A stretch of 20,213 nucleotides of DNA from a bacterium. Its GTDB lineage: Bacteria; Elusimicrobiota; Elusimicrobia; Elusimicrobiales; UBA9959. Positions within the stretch are counted from its first letter, which is position 1. Each line of letters begins with the position of its first letter. The position numbers and the translations under genes are program-made. Below are positions 1 to 8,163 of this stretch, piece by piece. The stretch lies in contig JAKAMO010000045.1 of assembly GCA_021812825.1 (NCBI GenBank), forward strand, positions 1-20,213, in the 5' to 3' direction. The notes under the pieces are model-generated. The model was given only the letters and a program-made list of their open reading frames with translations, did not search any database and was not told the origin of the DNA.

Positions 1-1
1 G

Positions 2-541
2 GCCCGGCCCTGGCCGGAATCCCGCTGCTTCTCGATGCAGAGCTCCCCCGACCAGGACACGATAAAGATCACTTTCGCGACGAAGGGGAAGTTCACGGAG
101 CGCATGGCCCGGGAACTGGCGCCCGGTAAGGTTGTCTGCGTAAAGCTGCCTTACGGCGACCTGTTCTCTTCCGGGGAGGACGAGCGCAGGTCGGTCTTTG
201 TCGCCGGGGGGACCGGCATCACGCCCTTCCTCTCGCTGTTCACGTCCGCGGCTTTCTCGGCTTACAAGGAGCCCCGGCTCTATTTCGGAGTGCGGAACCC
301 CTCCCATCATCTGTACGCGGCCGACCTGGAAAAGGCCGGAGCCGGAAACCCTTCGTTCCGGCAGACCCTCCTGAACGAGGAGAAGGACGGCCGGCTGGAT
401 ATACAGAAGATCTTCGCCGAGAACGGGCCTGCCGCGGTATATTTTATTTCCGGCCCGCCGGCCATGATCAAGAGCTTCAAGGCGCGGCTGGCGGCCGACG
501 GCGTTCCGCCCGGGAATATCCGCACGGATGATTGGGAGTGA
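2..541 (+). CDS. Ferredoxin/flavodoxin-reductase-like FAD/NAD(P)-binding oxidoreductase, 5' end cut by window
   Basis: This is the C-terminal part of a ferredoxin-NADP reductase (FNR) superfamily flavoprotein, which moves electrons between NAD(P)H and a partner through FAD. The frame is open to the left edge. Residues just before the first in-window ATG (position 35) read R-C-F-S-M-Q-S-S-P, which fits the FAD-binding R-x-[YF]-S motif, so the ATG at 35 is internal and the true start lies upstream. Further visible motifs are GGTGITPFLS (NAD(P) pyrophosphate loop) and ISGPPAM followed by a C-terminal I-x-x-D-D-W (FNR C-terminal region). No 2Fe-2S domain is visible in this part. FNR-like reductases serve some deoxysugar dehydration steps (for example the E3 enzyme of 3,6-dideoxyhexose pathways) and an RmlC-like epimerase follows, but a role in sugar metabolism is only inferred. 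It could equally be an unrelated reductase at the edge of the locus. Confidence 0.8.
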   Translation, partial: ARPWPESRCFSMQSSPDQDTIKITFATKGKFTERMARELAPGKVVCVKLPYGDLFSSGEDERRSVFVAGGTGITPFLSLFTSAAFSAYKEPRLYFGVRNPSHHLYAADLEKAGAGNPSFRQTLLNEEKDGRLDIQKIFAENGPAAVYFISGPPAMIKSFKARLAADGVPPGNIRTDDWE

Positions 542-593
542 GCGGCAGCGGCGCCGGGACGGGGCGGAAGCGTCTGCCTGCCTGCCTTGCGGA

Positions 594-644
594 ATGCCGG
601 ACTACGCGGTCTACTTCTTCGACAGCTTTTTTAAGGTGCTTTGA
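594..644 (+). other. Possible 16-residue bridging ORF ahead of the RmlC-like gene
   Basis: A short reading frame, MPDYAVYFFDSFFKVL, fills part of the 102-base gap between the reductase and the RmlC-like gene. Its TGA shares a base with the ATG at 644 (TGATG), so ribosomes finishing it could restart on the epimerase. There is no good ribosome-binding site in front of its own ATG. It may be a coupling leader, a relic of a lost gene end, or chance. Confidence 0.2.
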
Positions 645-1186
645 TGAACTTCGAGAAAAAAACCACACCGATCCACGGCTGTTTCGAATTGCAGCCTGTC
701 GTGCGCAAGGACGCCAGGGGCTCTTTCGTGAAAGTGTTCCACGCGCCTGAATTCAAAAAGCTGGGTCTGGAGACGGATTTCCGCGAGGAGTACTATTCGG
801 TCTCGCGGAAGGGCGTGCTGCGCGGCCTTCACTTCCAGGAGCCGCCGGCGGCGCTTATCAAGCTGGTCTTCTGCATAGAAGGGGAAGTGCTCGACGCGGT
901 GCTGGACCTGCGCCGGAAGTCCCGGACCTGCGGTAAAGCCTTCACCCTGAAGCTGAGCGCCGGGAAAGCCAACATGCTGTACATCCCGGAGGGCTGCGCG
1001 CACGGCTTTTACACGCTTTCTTCCCGGGCCGTGATGGTCTACAGGACCTCCGCGGTGTACAGCCCGGTGAACGACAAGGGGGTGCTCTGGAGCTCCGCCG
1101 GCATAAAGTGGCCGTCGAGGCGTCCGCTGCTGTCGCCGCGCGACGCCGGCTTTCCGGAGTTGAGAGATTATGCGTCTCCGTTCTGA
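644..1186 (+). CDS. RmlC-like NDP-4-keto-6-deoxysugar 3,5-epimerase (cupin)
   Basis: Encodes a 180-residue cytosolic cupin of the dTDP-4-dehydrorhamnose 3,5-epimerase family, which epimerises C3 and/or C5 of NDP-4-keto-6-deoxysugars. Length is normal for the family. RGLHFQ places the catalytic His at residue 63, a Lys follows in ALIKLV, PEGCAHGF is the typical cupin strand, VYRTSAVYSP carries the tyrosines, and LSPRD near the end supplies an Asp at 167 in the position of the His-Asp dyad. The catalytic set therefore looks complete. I chose ATG 644, not TTG 641, because AAGGTG at 633-638 is well spaced. No rmlA, rmlB or classical rmlD is in the window, so the substrate may be dTDP-linked, made by genes outside, or another 4-keto-sugar. 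The end overlaps the following ABC transporter start by 17 bases. Confidence 0.85.
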   Translation: MNFEKKTTPIHGCFELQPVVRKDARGSFVKVFHAPEFKKLGLETDFREEYYSVSRKGVLRGLHFQEPPAALIKLVFCIEGEVLDAVLDLRRKSRTCGKAFTLKLSAGKANMLYIPEGCAHGFYTLSSRAVMVYRTSAVYSPVNDKGVLWSSAGIKWPSRRPLLSPRDAGFPELRDYASPF

Positions 1187-3056
1187 CGGCTGCATGGGAA
1201 CTCTGACGATGCCTGACGAGATCGCGAAAGCGGATATCTTCGCCCTGCTGGCGCGCCTATGGAGACTGCTGCCGGCCAGGCGGCGGCGCCAGTTCCTGCT
1301 GCTGCTGGGGCTGATGCTCGTGAGCGCTTTCGCCGAGGTGGTCAGCCTGGGCGCCATCCTGCCTTTCCTGGCCGTAATTACCACCCCCGGTAAGGTCTTC
1401 TCTTACAAACTCGTCGCCTCCGCGGCCGCGGCGTGCGGCATAACCGAGGCTGGCCAGTTGGTGCTTCCCCTCACCGTCGCTTTCGCCGTCGTTTCTCTGG
1501 GCGCGGGGCTTATCCGGATACTGGTACTGTGGGCCAGCACGCGCCTGACGGCTTCCAGCGGTTCGGAGCTCAGCATCGAGGTTTACCGCCGTACGCTGTA
1601 CCAGCCTTACCAGGTGCACATCGCCTCCAACAGCAGCGAAGTCATTAACGGCATAACGAACAAGGTCAACGGCGTCGTTTTTGGCGTCGTGCTGCCGATG
1701 CTGGCCTTGTTGAGCTCCGCCCTGGTGCTGGTGGCGGTCATGGCCGCGTTGCTGGCTATAGACCCGCTGGTGGCGACTATCGCCACGGCAGGTTTCGGCG
1801 CCAGCTATGCCCTGATCACGCTGTTCTACCGACGCCGCCTTCGCCGTAATAGCGCGCGCATAGCCCGGGAGCAGACCCAGGTGCTTAAGGCCCTGCAGGA
1901 GGGACTCGGAGGGATCCGCGACGTGCTGTTGGACGGGGCCCAGCCTGTATATTGCGAGATCTACCGCAAAGCGGATGTCCCTTTCCGGCTGGCGCAGGGA
2001 GACAACTCCTTCGTGGGCCAGGGCCCCCGGTACGCCATAGAAGCCGTCGGTATGGTGCTTATCACGGTACTGGCCTTCGGCCTGAGCCGCCAGCCCGGGG
2101 GCGTAGCCGCGGCTTTCCCGGTACTGGGCGCGCTGGCGCTCGGGGCGCAGCGCCTGTTGCCGGCGTTGCAGCAGATCTATAACGCCTGGACGAGCATGGC
2201 CGGCAACCAGGTACAGCTCTCCGACGTGGTTGAGATACTGGAACGCCCTATCCCGCCTGAAGCGCTTCAGCCTGTCCCCGCTCCGCTCGCTTTCGTCAGG
2301 GAGCTCCGTTTCGAGAAGGTCAGTTTCCGGTACGCTCCTGGCGGGCCCCTGGTATTGTCCGGGCTGGATGTCTCCATCCCGAAAGGCGCCAGAGTCGGGT
2401 TGATCGGCGCTACCGGCAGCGGAAAAAGCACCGCCGTGGACCTGCTGATGGGGCTGCTGCTCCCGACCGGCGGCCGGATACTCGTGGATGGAACGCCGCT
2501 GGCCGACGCCGGGATCAAGGCCTGGCAGCGGACGATCGCGCACGTGCCGCAGTCCATTTACCTGGCGGACGCCAGTCTCGCCGAGAACATAGCGTTCGGC
2601 GTTCCTCCGCCGGCTGTGGACATGGCCCTCGTAAAGCGGGCCGCGCGTCAGGCGCAGATAGCGGATTTTATCGAGTCCGGGCCTGAAGGCTACGACGCCG
2701 TGGCGGGGGAGCGCGGCGTGAGGCTCTCCGGCGGCCAGCGCCAGCGCATCGGGATAGCCAGAGCCCTTTATAAACGCGCTTCGGTGCTTATCCTGGACGA
2801 AGCCACCAGCGCGCTTGACAGCGCCACGGAACAGGCCGTCATGGACTCCATAGACGCGCTTAAAGGCGGCTTGACCGTTATTATGATCGCCCACCGCGTA
2901 ACCACGCTCAAACGATGCGATTTCATCCTTCAGCTGGATGCCGGTCGCCTGCTCGCCAAAGGAACTTACGACGAGATGCTGGCCAGGAACCCCGACTTCC
3001 TCAAGTCCGCGCAAGGAACTCCGGCGGCGGCCCGGGAGGAGGCGGATGGGAACTGA
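1170..3056 (+). CDS. PglK/MsbA-type ABC transporter, putative lipid-linked oligosaccharide flippase
   Basis: Encodes a 628-residue half-transporter with a membrane domain (roughly residues 40-340) joined to a C-terminal ATPase, the single-chain form that dimerises in the inner membrane. Visible ATPase motifs are Walker A GATGSGKST (413-421), Q-loop HVPQS, signature LSGGQRQ (519-525), Walker B LILDE (D543, E544) and an H-loop in IAHR, so it should hydrolyse ATP. The opening, rich in Leu and Arg and followed by EVVSLGAILPFLAV, resembles the PglK family, which flips undecaprenyl-diphosphate-linked oligosaccharides in N-glycosylation and O-antigen systems. Start choice is uncertain: ATG at 1170, 1194 and 1209 are all in frame. 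1170 has GGAG ten bases upstream, and 1209 has GGGAA eight bases upstream. A Wzx-like flippase also lies in this locus (12170), so the two may serve different lipid-linked products. A lipid A exporter is less likely in this context. Confidence 0.88.
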   Translation: MRLRSDGCMGTLTMPDEIAKADIFALLARLWRLLPARRRRQFLLLLGLMLVSAFAEVVSLGAILPFLAVITTPGKVFSYKLVASAAAACGITEAGQLVLPLTVAFAVVSLGAGLIRILVLWASTRLTASSGSELSIEVYRRTLYQPYQVHIASNSSEVINGITNKVNGVVFGVVLPMLALLSSALVLVAVMAALLAIDPLVATIATAGFGASYALITLFYRRRLRRNSARIAREQTQVLKALQEGLGGIRDVLLDGAQPVYCEIYRKADVPFRLAQGDNSFVGQGPRYAIEAVGMVLITVLAFGLSRQPGGVAAAFPVLGALALGAQRLLPALQQIYNAWTSMAGNQVQLSDVVEILERPIPPEALQPVPAPLAFVRELRFEKVSFRYAPGGPLVLSGLDVSIPKGARVGLIGATGSGKSTAVDLLMGLLLPTGGRILVDGTPLADAGIKAWQRTIAHVPQSIYLADASLAENIAFGVPPPAVDMALVKRAARQAQIADFIESGPEGYDAVAGERGVRLSGGQRQRIGIARALYKRASVLILDEATSALDSATEQAVMDSIDALKGGLTVIMIAHRVTTLKRCDFILQLDAGRLLAKGTYDEMLARNPDFLKSAQGTPAAAREEADGN

Positions 3057-4686
3057 TATCCCGCGGAAACCGCTGGTCAGCATAGGGTTGCCCACCTACA
3101 ACCGCCCGGGGCCGCTCAGGCGCGCGCTGGAGGTAGCTCTGGGCCAGACATACCGCGACCTTGAGATCGTAGTTTCCGATAACGCTTCCGAGGACAGGCG
3201 CGTACGCGAGACCGCCGAAGAGTTCTCGCGCCGCGACCCGCGCGTTAAATATTTCAGGCAGCCCAGGAACATCGGCCTGCTCGCCAATACCGAATTCGTG
3301 CTCAGGCAGGCGACCGGAGAGTATTTTGCCTGGCTGTCGGATGACGATTGGCGCTCGCCGGAATTCATCGAGATGCTGGCCGGCGAGCTCGGGCGGAACC
3401 CGGCGGCGGAGATGGCGTTCTGCGATTACCACGAGGTGGGAGAGGACGGGGTTCAGACCAGCGGTTATCCTGCGACCCATCTCGGGGTCTTCCGGCCGTT
3501 CTCTAGCGGAAGCCGGCTGGTCCGTACACTGGCGTATTATCTGCAGGACCCGGTGCGTGGCAAATGCAACCTCTTTTACTCGCTTTTCCGCCGGGCGCCC
3601 CTGGCCGCGCTGGATCTTAAGGCTATAAGCGGCGATTACGGCAACATCAACACCGATAGTCTGATAGTCTACAGCATGCTGCAGCGCGGCCCGGCGGCCG
3701 TACTCCCGGAGGCCATGTGCACGCTGACCTGCGGCAACCGTAAGGATTATTCGGAGGATTTCGAGGAAACCCGTGCGCCTGCGGCCGGGCTGCTGCGAAA
3801 GATAGGCGCTATCTGGGCGGAGCATGTCCGCGACGTCAGGCTCTTCGCCCGAAATTCGGGAGCGCTGGCTGAAAAGGCGTTCATAACGGCCGTTTTCCTG
3901 CCGCGGTTCGCCGTTATGCTCCTCGCCGCCGTCGGGAGGAAAGCCGCGGCCAAGACGGACTTCCGGTCCGGCGGAGCGACTATAGATTCGATCAGCGACA
4001 GGAAACTCTCGTTGCCGGACGTCACTCTGATCGCAATGGCGACGCGGAGCGTAGAGGAAACGGTAGCCGGAATGGAATACAGCTGCAGGGGGGTGGAGTT
4101 CGGGGCTGTCAAACTGCTTTCCCATTATACCCCGCCGGCCCTGGCCAGGAACAGGCGCATCGAATTCCAGCGCATCGAAAAAGTCCCCAGCATCGATGAC
4201 TGGTCCAGAAAGATAATATACGACCTCGGCGCGCATGTCCGAACGGATTTCGCGCTGCTGGTGCACGCGGACGGTTTTGTGGTCAACCCCGGCTCCTGGA
4301 GAAAAGAGTTCCTTGACTACGACTATATAGGCGCGCCCTGGCCGCTGCCCACCGACGATTTTTCATACCGCGACGCGAACGGGAACATAGTGCGGGTCGG
4401 CAACAGCGTCTCGCTGCGCAGTAAGCGCCTGCTGGACCTGCCGGTCAAACTGGGGCTGCCTTGGGAGCCTTATCGCGGCTACTACAACGAGGACGGCTTT
4501 ATCTGCGTTAAGAACAGGCATATCTACGAAGGGCACGGGATGAAATTCGCCCCGCTGGAACTGGCGGCGTATTTCTCCCACGAATCGATGATCCCGGAGG
4601 TAAGGGGGATCAAGCCGTTCGTTTTTCATAAGTGGGCGGGGTCTAACGCCCGCTACCCCAGGTTTAAGGCGGGGGTGCGATGTTAG
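3046..4686 (+). CDS. Bifunctional glycosyltransferase: GT2 domain plus DUF5672 domain
   Basis: Encodes a 546-residue cytosolic protein with two sugar-transfer-like domains. Residues about 8-230 are a GT-A fold family 2 transferase: SIGLPTYNRP at the start, VVSDNAS for nucleotide binding, and SDDD at 98-101 as the metal-binding DxD. From about residue 318 to 540 comes a DUF5672-type domain, recognisable by LLVHADGFVVNP, DYDYIGAPWP, GNSVSLRS and NEDGFICV. DUF5672 proteins are generally found in polysaccharide clusters and are presumed transferases. The usual GN-G-G-x-SLRS element reads GNSVSLRS here. The start at 3046 was chosen because a strong purine-rich site (GGGAGGAGGCGG) precedes it and the GT2 fold begins directly afterwards. 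It overlaps the ABC transporter gene by 11 bases and the next gene by 7. Donor and acceptor sugars cannot be read from the sequence. Confidence 0.87.
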   Translation: MGTDIPRKPLVSIGLPTYNRPGPLRRALEVALGQTYRDLEIVVSDNASEDRRVRETAEEFSRRDPRVKYFRQPRNIGLLANTEFVLRQATGEYFAWLSDDDWRSPEFIEMLAGELGRNPAAEMAFCDYHEVGEDGVQTSGYPATHLGVFRPFSSGSRLVRTLAYYLQDPVRGKCNLFYSLFRRAPLAALDLKAISGDYGNINTDSLIVYSMLQRGPAAVLPEAMCTLTCGNRKDYSEDFEETRAPAAGLLRKIGAIWAEHVRDVRLFARNSGALAEKAFITAVFLPRFAVMLLAAVGRKAAAKTDFRSGGATIDSISDRKLSLPDVTLIAMATRSVEETVAGMEYSCRGVEFGAVKLLSHYTPPALARNRRIEFQRIEKVPSIDDWSRKIIYDLGAHVRTDFALLVHADGFVVNPGSWRKEFLDYDYIGAPWPLPTDDFSYRDANGNIVRVGNSVSLRSKRLLDLPVKLGLPWEPYRGYYNEDGFICVKNRHIYEGHGMKFAPLELAAYFSHESMIPEVRGIKPFVFHKWAGSNARYPRFKAGVRC

Positions 4687-5675
4687 TCACCGAACTGTAC
4701 AGCGGGCAGGGGCTTGGCAACCAGCTGTGGAGCTATGTGGTCACCCGCGTGCTGGCTCTGGACCGCGGGCTGGAGTTCGGCATCATGAGCCCGCAGAAGT
4801 TCAAGGGCGCCGATTTCATGGACCCGGACTTCGGCAGGGAAGTGCGCGGCGGGGCCGGACCGGAAGGCGGCCCGCCCGAGCGGCTTCCTGACGGCATCAC
4901 CAACTATTACGTCGAGAGGGATACCTGGCACCCGGGATTCGGGTGCGACATTCGCGATCACGACGAGGGGCTGCTGGCCATACCGGATAACACCAAGATC
5001 GAGGGTTATTTTCAGTCGGAGAAGTTCATAGCCCACAGGCGCGGTGAGATCCGCGGATGGCTGAAGGTGCGCCCGGAGAGCGATATCATGGATTTCTCCT
5101 CCGACGACCTGTGCGTGATGAATGTCCGCGGCGGAGAATACCGGCATAACCCGGACCTTATCCTGCCCCGCAAGTACTGGACCGATGCGGCGGCCAACAT
5201 GCGGAGGGAGAAACCCGGGATGCGCTTCGTGGTGGTAACGGACGACGTGAAGTACGCCCGAAAGCTCCTGCCGGAGTTCGAGGCCTATCATCTCGGCATA
5301 GGGCGCGACTACGCCGCTGTGAAGAACGCCCGCTACCTCGTTCTGGCCAATTCCAGCTTCGCCTTCTTCCCGGCCTGGACCAGCGAAACCGTGCGCAAGG
5401 TCATTGCGCCCAAATACTGGGCCAGGCACAACGTGTCCGACGGGTTCTGGGCCTGCGCCTTCAACCTGTACCGGGACTGGCTGTGGCAGGACAGGGACGG
5501 CGAGCTGCGGACGTACGAACAGTGCGCCGCAGAGTATGAGCGTTATCGGGCCGAGCGGGGGCTGGCCTCTTTCGGTCCTAAGCCTGCTGCCCCGCGTATC
5601 CCCGCCTGGCGCCGGAGGCTGCAGCGAACCCTGGACTCCGCCTCCAGGGTCAAGCGCAGGCTTCTCGATCTTTGA
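4680..5675 (+). CDS. GT11-like (alpha-1,2-fucosyltransferase-related) glycosyltransferase, divergent
   Basis: Encodes a 331-residue protein resembling GT11 fucosyltransferases in layout. GLGNQLWSYVVTR near the N terminus matches the family's GGLGNQLFQYA element, NVRGGEYR at mid-protein replaces the usual H-x-R-R-G-D-Y donor-site motif, and LANSSFAFFPAW corresponds to the SNSSFSWWGAW element. The match is weaker than for the GT11 gene at 8164, so the donor could be a sugar other than GDP-fucose. No GDP-fucose synthesis genes are in the window. The C terminus is strongly basic and amphipathic (WRRRLQRTLDSASRVKRRLL), suggesting membrane-surface binding. The ATG overlaps the previous stop by 7 bases and GGGGGTG lies just upstream, indicating translational coupling. 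Confidence 0.65.
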   Translation: MLVTELYSGQGLGNQLWSYVVTRVLALDRGLEFGIMSPQKFKGADFMDPDFGREVRGGAGPEGGPPERLPDGITNYYVERDTWHPGFGCDIRDHDEGLLAIPDNTKIEGYFQSEKFIAHRRGEIRGWLKVRPESDIMDFSSDDLCVMNVRGGEYRHNPDLILPRKYWTDAAANMRREKPGMRFVVVTDDVKYARKLLPEFEAYHLGIGRDYAAVKNARYLVLANSSFAFFPAWTSETVRKVIAPKYWARHNVSDGFWACAFNLYRDWLWQDRDGELRTYEQCAAEYERYRAERGLASFGPKPAAPRIPAWRRRLQRTLDSASRVKRRLLDL

Positions 5676-5678
5676 CTT

Positions 5679-6518
5679 ATGAGCGCGATCAAAAAGACCG
5701 ATACTTTTTTCGTCATATCCAACTTCAATACGGATCCGGAACGCTATTTGTCCTACTGCGAGGATTACCTCATCTACGACCAGTCCACCGACCCGGCTAT
5801 GAGGACCGTTCTGGAGGAGAAATACCGGAAGATCTCTTTTGTGGAGAATACCGGGCACAATATCTCGGATTATTTCAGGTTCTTCCGCGACCGCTACGAG
5901 GACCTGCCCGCCTGGATGCTGCTCGGCAAGGGGAACATGATAGGCCGCCACGTTTCGGAGGAGTTCTTCGAGAGGGTGTATTCGAATAAGCGCTATACCT
6001 TCCTCTACGACGACCGGGCGAATTCGGACCAGCCCGGCGTGGCCTACCAGCTTTACGACGGGGCCTTTCTGGAGATAAACAACTCCTGGTACGTCCCTTT
6101 CCGCACGCACCGCTATTTTTCAAGTTATAACGCCCTGCTACGCTTTGTCTTCAAGGACCCGATAATACCTGAATGGGTCATGTTCAGCCCGGGGGCCTGC
6201 CACATCGTTTCGGCCGAGCAGGTGCGCAAGTACCCGAAGGCCTTTTACGAGAACATGCGTTACCTGGTAAGTTACACCTATTTCCCGTCCGAAGCCCACC
6301 AGGTGGAGCGCATGATGAACCTGATCTTCGGGGCGAATTACGAACTGAACCCGCACATGCGCGAAGAAAAGGTTTTCCAGGCGGCGCTGGCGGAGCAGGA
6401 AAAACTGAACGCCGGACTGCTTTCTGCCGAAGCCGGGATGGGCGGGAAGCTGCGGAGTATCCGCGGCAAAGCACGGGCGAGGTATAACGACCTGCTGCGC
6501 CGGCTGATGTTCCGCTGA
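5679..6518 (+). CDS. DUF3431-like putative glycosyltransferase-associated protein
   Basis: Encodes a 279-residue protein without a clear catalytic assignment. Its architecture recalls DUF3431: an N-terminal strand (TFFVISNFN), then NTGHNISDYFRFFRDRYEDLP, then a late block FSPGACHIVSAEQVRKYPKAFY with an ERMMNLIFG helix. In DUF3431 the equivalent blocks are the 'N-x-GRE' region and the 'GA-F-VS-x-x-I-x-x-x-P-x-x-FY' region followed by 'ER-x-W-x-x-IF'. The similarity is by pattern only, so the call is moderate. Such proteins occur in sugar-transfer loci and may have a GT-A-like fold. The C-terminal 20 residues are basic and amphipathic (RSIRGKARARYNDLLRRLM), as in several neighbours. It starts three bases after the previous stop with little ribosome-binding signal, consistent with coupling. 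No signal peptide or membrane span is visible. Confidence 0.5.
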   Translation: MSAIKKTDTFFVISNFNTDPERYLSYCEDYLIYDQSTDPAMRTVLEEKYRKISFVENTGHNISDYFRFFRDRYEDLPAWMLLGKGNMIGRHVSEEFFERVYSNKRYTFLYDDRANSDQPGVAYQLYDGAFLEINNSWYVPFRTHRYFSSYNALLRFVFKDPIIPEWVMFSPGACHIVSAEQVRKYPKAFYENMRYLVSYTYFPSEAHQVERMMNLIFGANYELNPHMREEKVFQAALAEQEKLNAGLLSAEAGMGGKLRSIRGKARARYNDLLRRLMFR

Positions 6519-6545
6519 AAAGACGCTCGATCCAAGAGGGGAGAT

Positions 6546-7262
6546 ATGAACGAGACTGACGCGAAAAAAGACACGCTGACGGGGATACTCGAGGGCCGGA
6601 ATCTGAACATTTCCACGAATCCGCGCGGTACCGATAAAGGCGACTGTAAAACCTACGTCAAAGGCTTTTACGAGGCTGAGTTCGCCCCCAGGCGCTCGGC
6701 ACGGAACCGCCTTCTGGAGATAGGGGTCCGCAGCGGGGCTTCGATGGCGCTGTGGGCGAATTTTTTCAGCGACGCGGAGCTTATCGGCGTGGACGTAGAG
6801 CCGGTCGGCGCCCCGGCGGGACCGCTCAAGGAATATGTGGACTATCCTTCGGTCAAGTTCTTCTGCAAAGACGCCTACGAAGAAAGTTTCGCGGCCGATC
6901 TGGAGGGCAAGTTCACGATACTTATAGACGACGGCCCCCACAGCCTGGCCAGCCAGAAACGGTTCCTGCAGCTTTATCTGCCTAAGCTGGAGAAGGGCGG
7001 CGTTCTGATAGTGGAGGACGTGCAGCGCGCCTACCGCGATTCGTTCCAGCTGATGCGCCTGCTCCCCGACGGTTTCGTGTTCGAGGTCCACGATTTCAGG
7101 TCCGTCAGCGGGACCGGGGACGATTTCCTCTTCGTGGTCAGGCACGGCGACGGCGCCGGGCTTGCCGCCAGGAAAGCCTGCGTGGCGGCGCGCTGCGCCG
7201 CGAGCTATCTGGCGGCGCCTTTCCGCCGGGCGGCGGCGCTGTTCTCCGGGAGGAAGGGATGA
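6546..7262 (+). CDS. Class I SAM-dependent methyltransferase, probable sugar O-methyltransferase
   Basis: Encodes a 238-residue Rossmann-fold methyltransferase. LLEIGVRSG (56-64) is SAM-binding motif I, LIGVDV is the acidic post-strand-2 motif, and ILIDDGPH (126-132 region) matches the D-D-G-[SP]-H block of metal-dependent sugar methyltransferases related to macrocin/mycinamicin O-methyltransferases. A TDKG element precedes motif I as in that group. The likely role is methylation of a sugar hydroxyl in the glycan, perhaps as a capping or diversity modification. The start has a clear purine-rich ribosome-binding site (GAGGGGAG) after a 27-base gap, one of the few genes here not overlapping its predecessor. 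The last 45 residues are Ala/Arg-rich and amphipathic, beyond what the fold needs. It overlaps the next gene by 4 bases (ATGA). Confidence 0.8.
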   Translation: MNETDAKKDTLTGILEGRNLNISTNPRGTDKGDCKTYVKGFYEAEFAPRRSARNRLLEIGVRSGASMALWANFFSDAELIGVDVEPVGAPAGPLKEYVDYPSVKFFCKDAYEESFAADLEGKFTILIDDGPHSLASQKRFLQLYLPKLEKGGVLIVEDVQRAYRDSFQLMRLLPDGFVFEVHDFRSVSGTGDDFLFVVRHGDGAGLAARKACVAARCAASYLAAPFRRAAALFSGRKG

Positions 7263-8158
7263 GGGTCTACGACTGCTTTCAATTCTTCAACGAGCTGGAC
7301 CTGCTGAAGCTCAGGCTTAACGTTCTTGCCCCGGTGGTGGACAGGTTCGTCATCGTGGAATCGACGGTGACTTTTTCCGGCCAGGCGAAGCCGCTGTATT
7401 ACGACGAGAACAAGGAGATGTTCGAAGAGTTCCGCGATAAGATCACCCATGTGATAGTAGCGGATACTCCGGACGGCCCCGGCGTCTCGCCGTTCGACAG
7501 GGACGTGTTCCAGAAGAACGCCCGCTCGCGCGGCCTTGCGGGCTGCTCCAAGGACGACGTCATTATGTACAGCGATCTCGACGAGATCCCGAACCCGGAG
7601 AAGGTACGGGAGATCCTGGCGGCTTTCGATCCGGAAAAGATATACCAGTTCGCGCAGCGACAGTTCTACTTCTATCTTAACCTGGAGGAAGTCTCGGGAA
7701 AGCTGCTCTCCTACGCCGGGGATTTTGACGGAGTTAAGAAAAAACAGTGGCTGGGAACTTATCTGTTCAGGCTGGGGCTGCTCGACCTGTTCCCGCTGCC
7801 CGAACTGCGCGTCGATAAGACCCCGGAACGGAGCGTCAGGGTGAACGACGGCGGCTGGCATTTCACCTACATGGGCGGCAGCAAAGACGAGGATATCGCC
7901 GCCCGCGTGGCGCATAAGATAAGGTCGGCCGCGCACCAGGAATTCAACAACGAGAAGATACTTTCCCGCCTGGGCAGGAAGATCTCCGGGAAAAAGGATA
8001 TCTTCGGACGTTCTTCGAAGTTCAAGCGGGTGGAGATAGACGGCACTTATCCGGACTACCTGGTCAGGAACCTGCGGGAATTCTCGCACCTGGTCCTGCC
8101 GCCGGAGAATAAAAAAGGTCTCATGGGTTTTTTTAAAAAGCTGGCCGGCGCGGATTGA
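7259..8158 (+). CDS. Glycosyltransferase family 17 protein (GnT-III-like)
   Basis: Encodes a 299-residue GT17 enzyme. Family marks are the N-terminal DCFQFFNELDLLKLRL, VVDRFVIVESTVTFSG, and VIMYSDLDEIPNP, which holds the D-x-D at 106-108. GGWHFTYMGG further on is also typical. GT17 is best known from animal beta-1,4-N-acetylglucosaminyltransferase III (bisecting GlcNAc), and bacterial members occur in polysaccharide loci and probably transfer GlcNAc or a related sugar. Unlike the animal enzyme there is no N-terminal membrane anchor, so it should act on the cytosolic face. It is coupled to the methyltransferase gene by an ATGA overlap. The C-terminal GLMGFFKKLAG could touch the membrane. Confidence 0.85.
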   Translation: MRVYDCFQFFNELDLLKLRLNVLAPVVDRFVIVESTVTFSGQAKPLYYDENKEMFEEFRDKITHVIVADTPDGPGVSPFDRDVFQKNARSRGLAGCSKDDVIMYSDLDEIPNPEKVREILAAFDPEKIYQFAQRQFYFYLNLEEVSGKLLSYAGDFDGVKKKQWLGTYLFRLGLLDLFPLPELRVDKTPERSVRVNDGGWHFTYMGGSKDEDIAARVAHKIRSAAHQEFNNEKILSRLGRKISGKKDIFGRSSKFKRVEIDGTYPDYLVRNLREFSHLVLPPENKKGLMGFFKKLAGAD

Positions 8159-8163
8159 ATCCG

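Noticed and set aside
1257..3095. Long open frame on the minus strand (612 codons) opposite the ABC transporter
   Set aside because: The sense strand encodes a complete ABC protein with all motifs. The antisense product is low in hydrophobic order, rich in Arg/Gln/Gly, and has no recognisable domain. Long antisense frames are expected in GC-rich genes.
3001..6110. Minus-strand open frames of 421 and 475 codons opposite the glycosyltransferase genes
   Set aside because: They mirror codon bias of well-supported + strand genes, show no family motif, and span gene boundaries on the sense strand.
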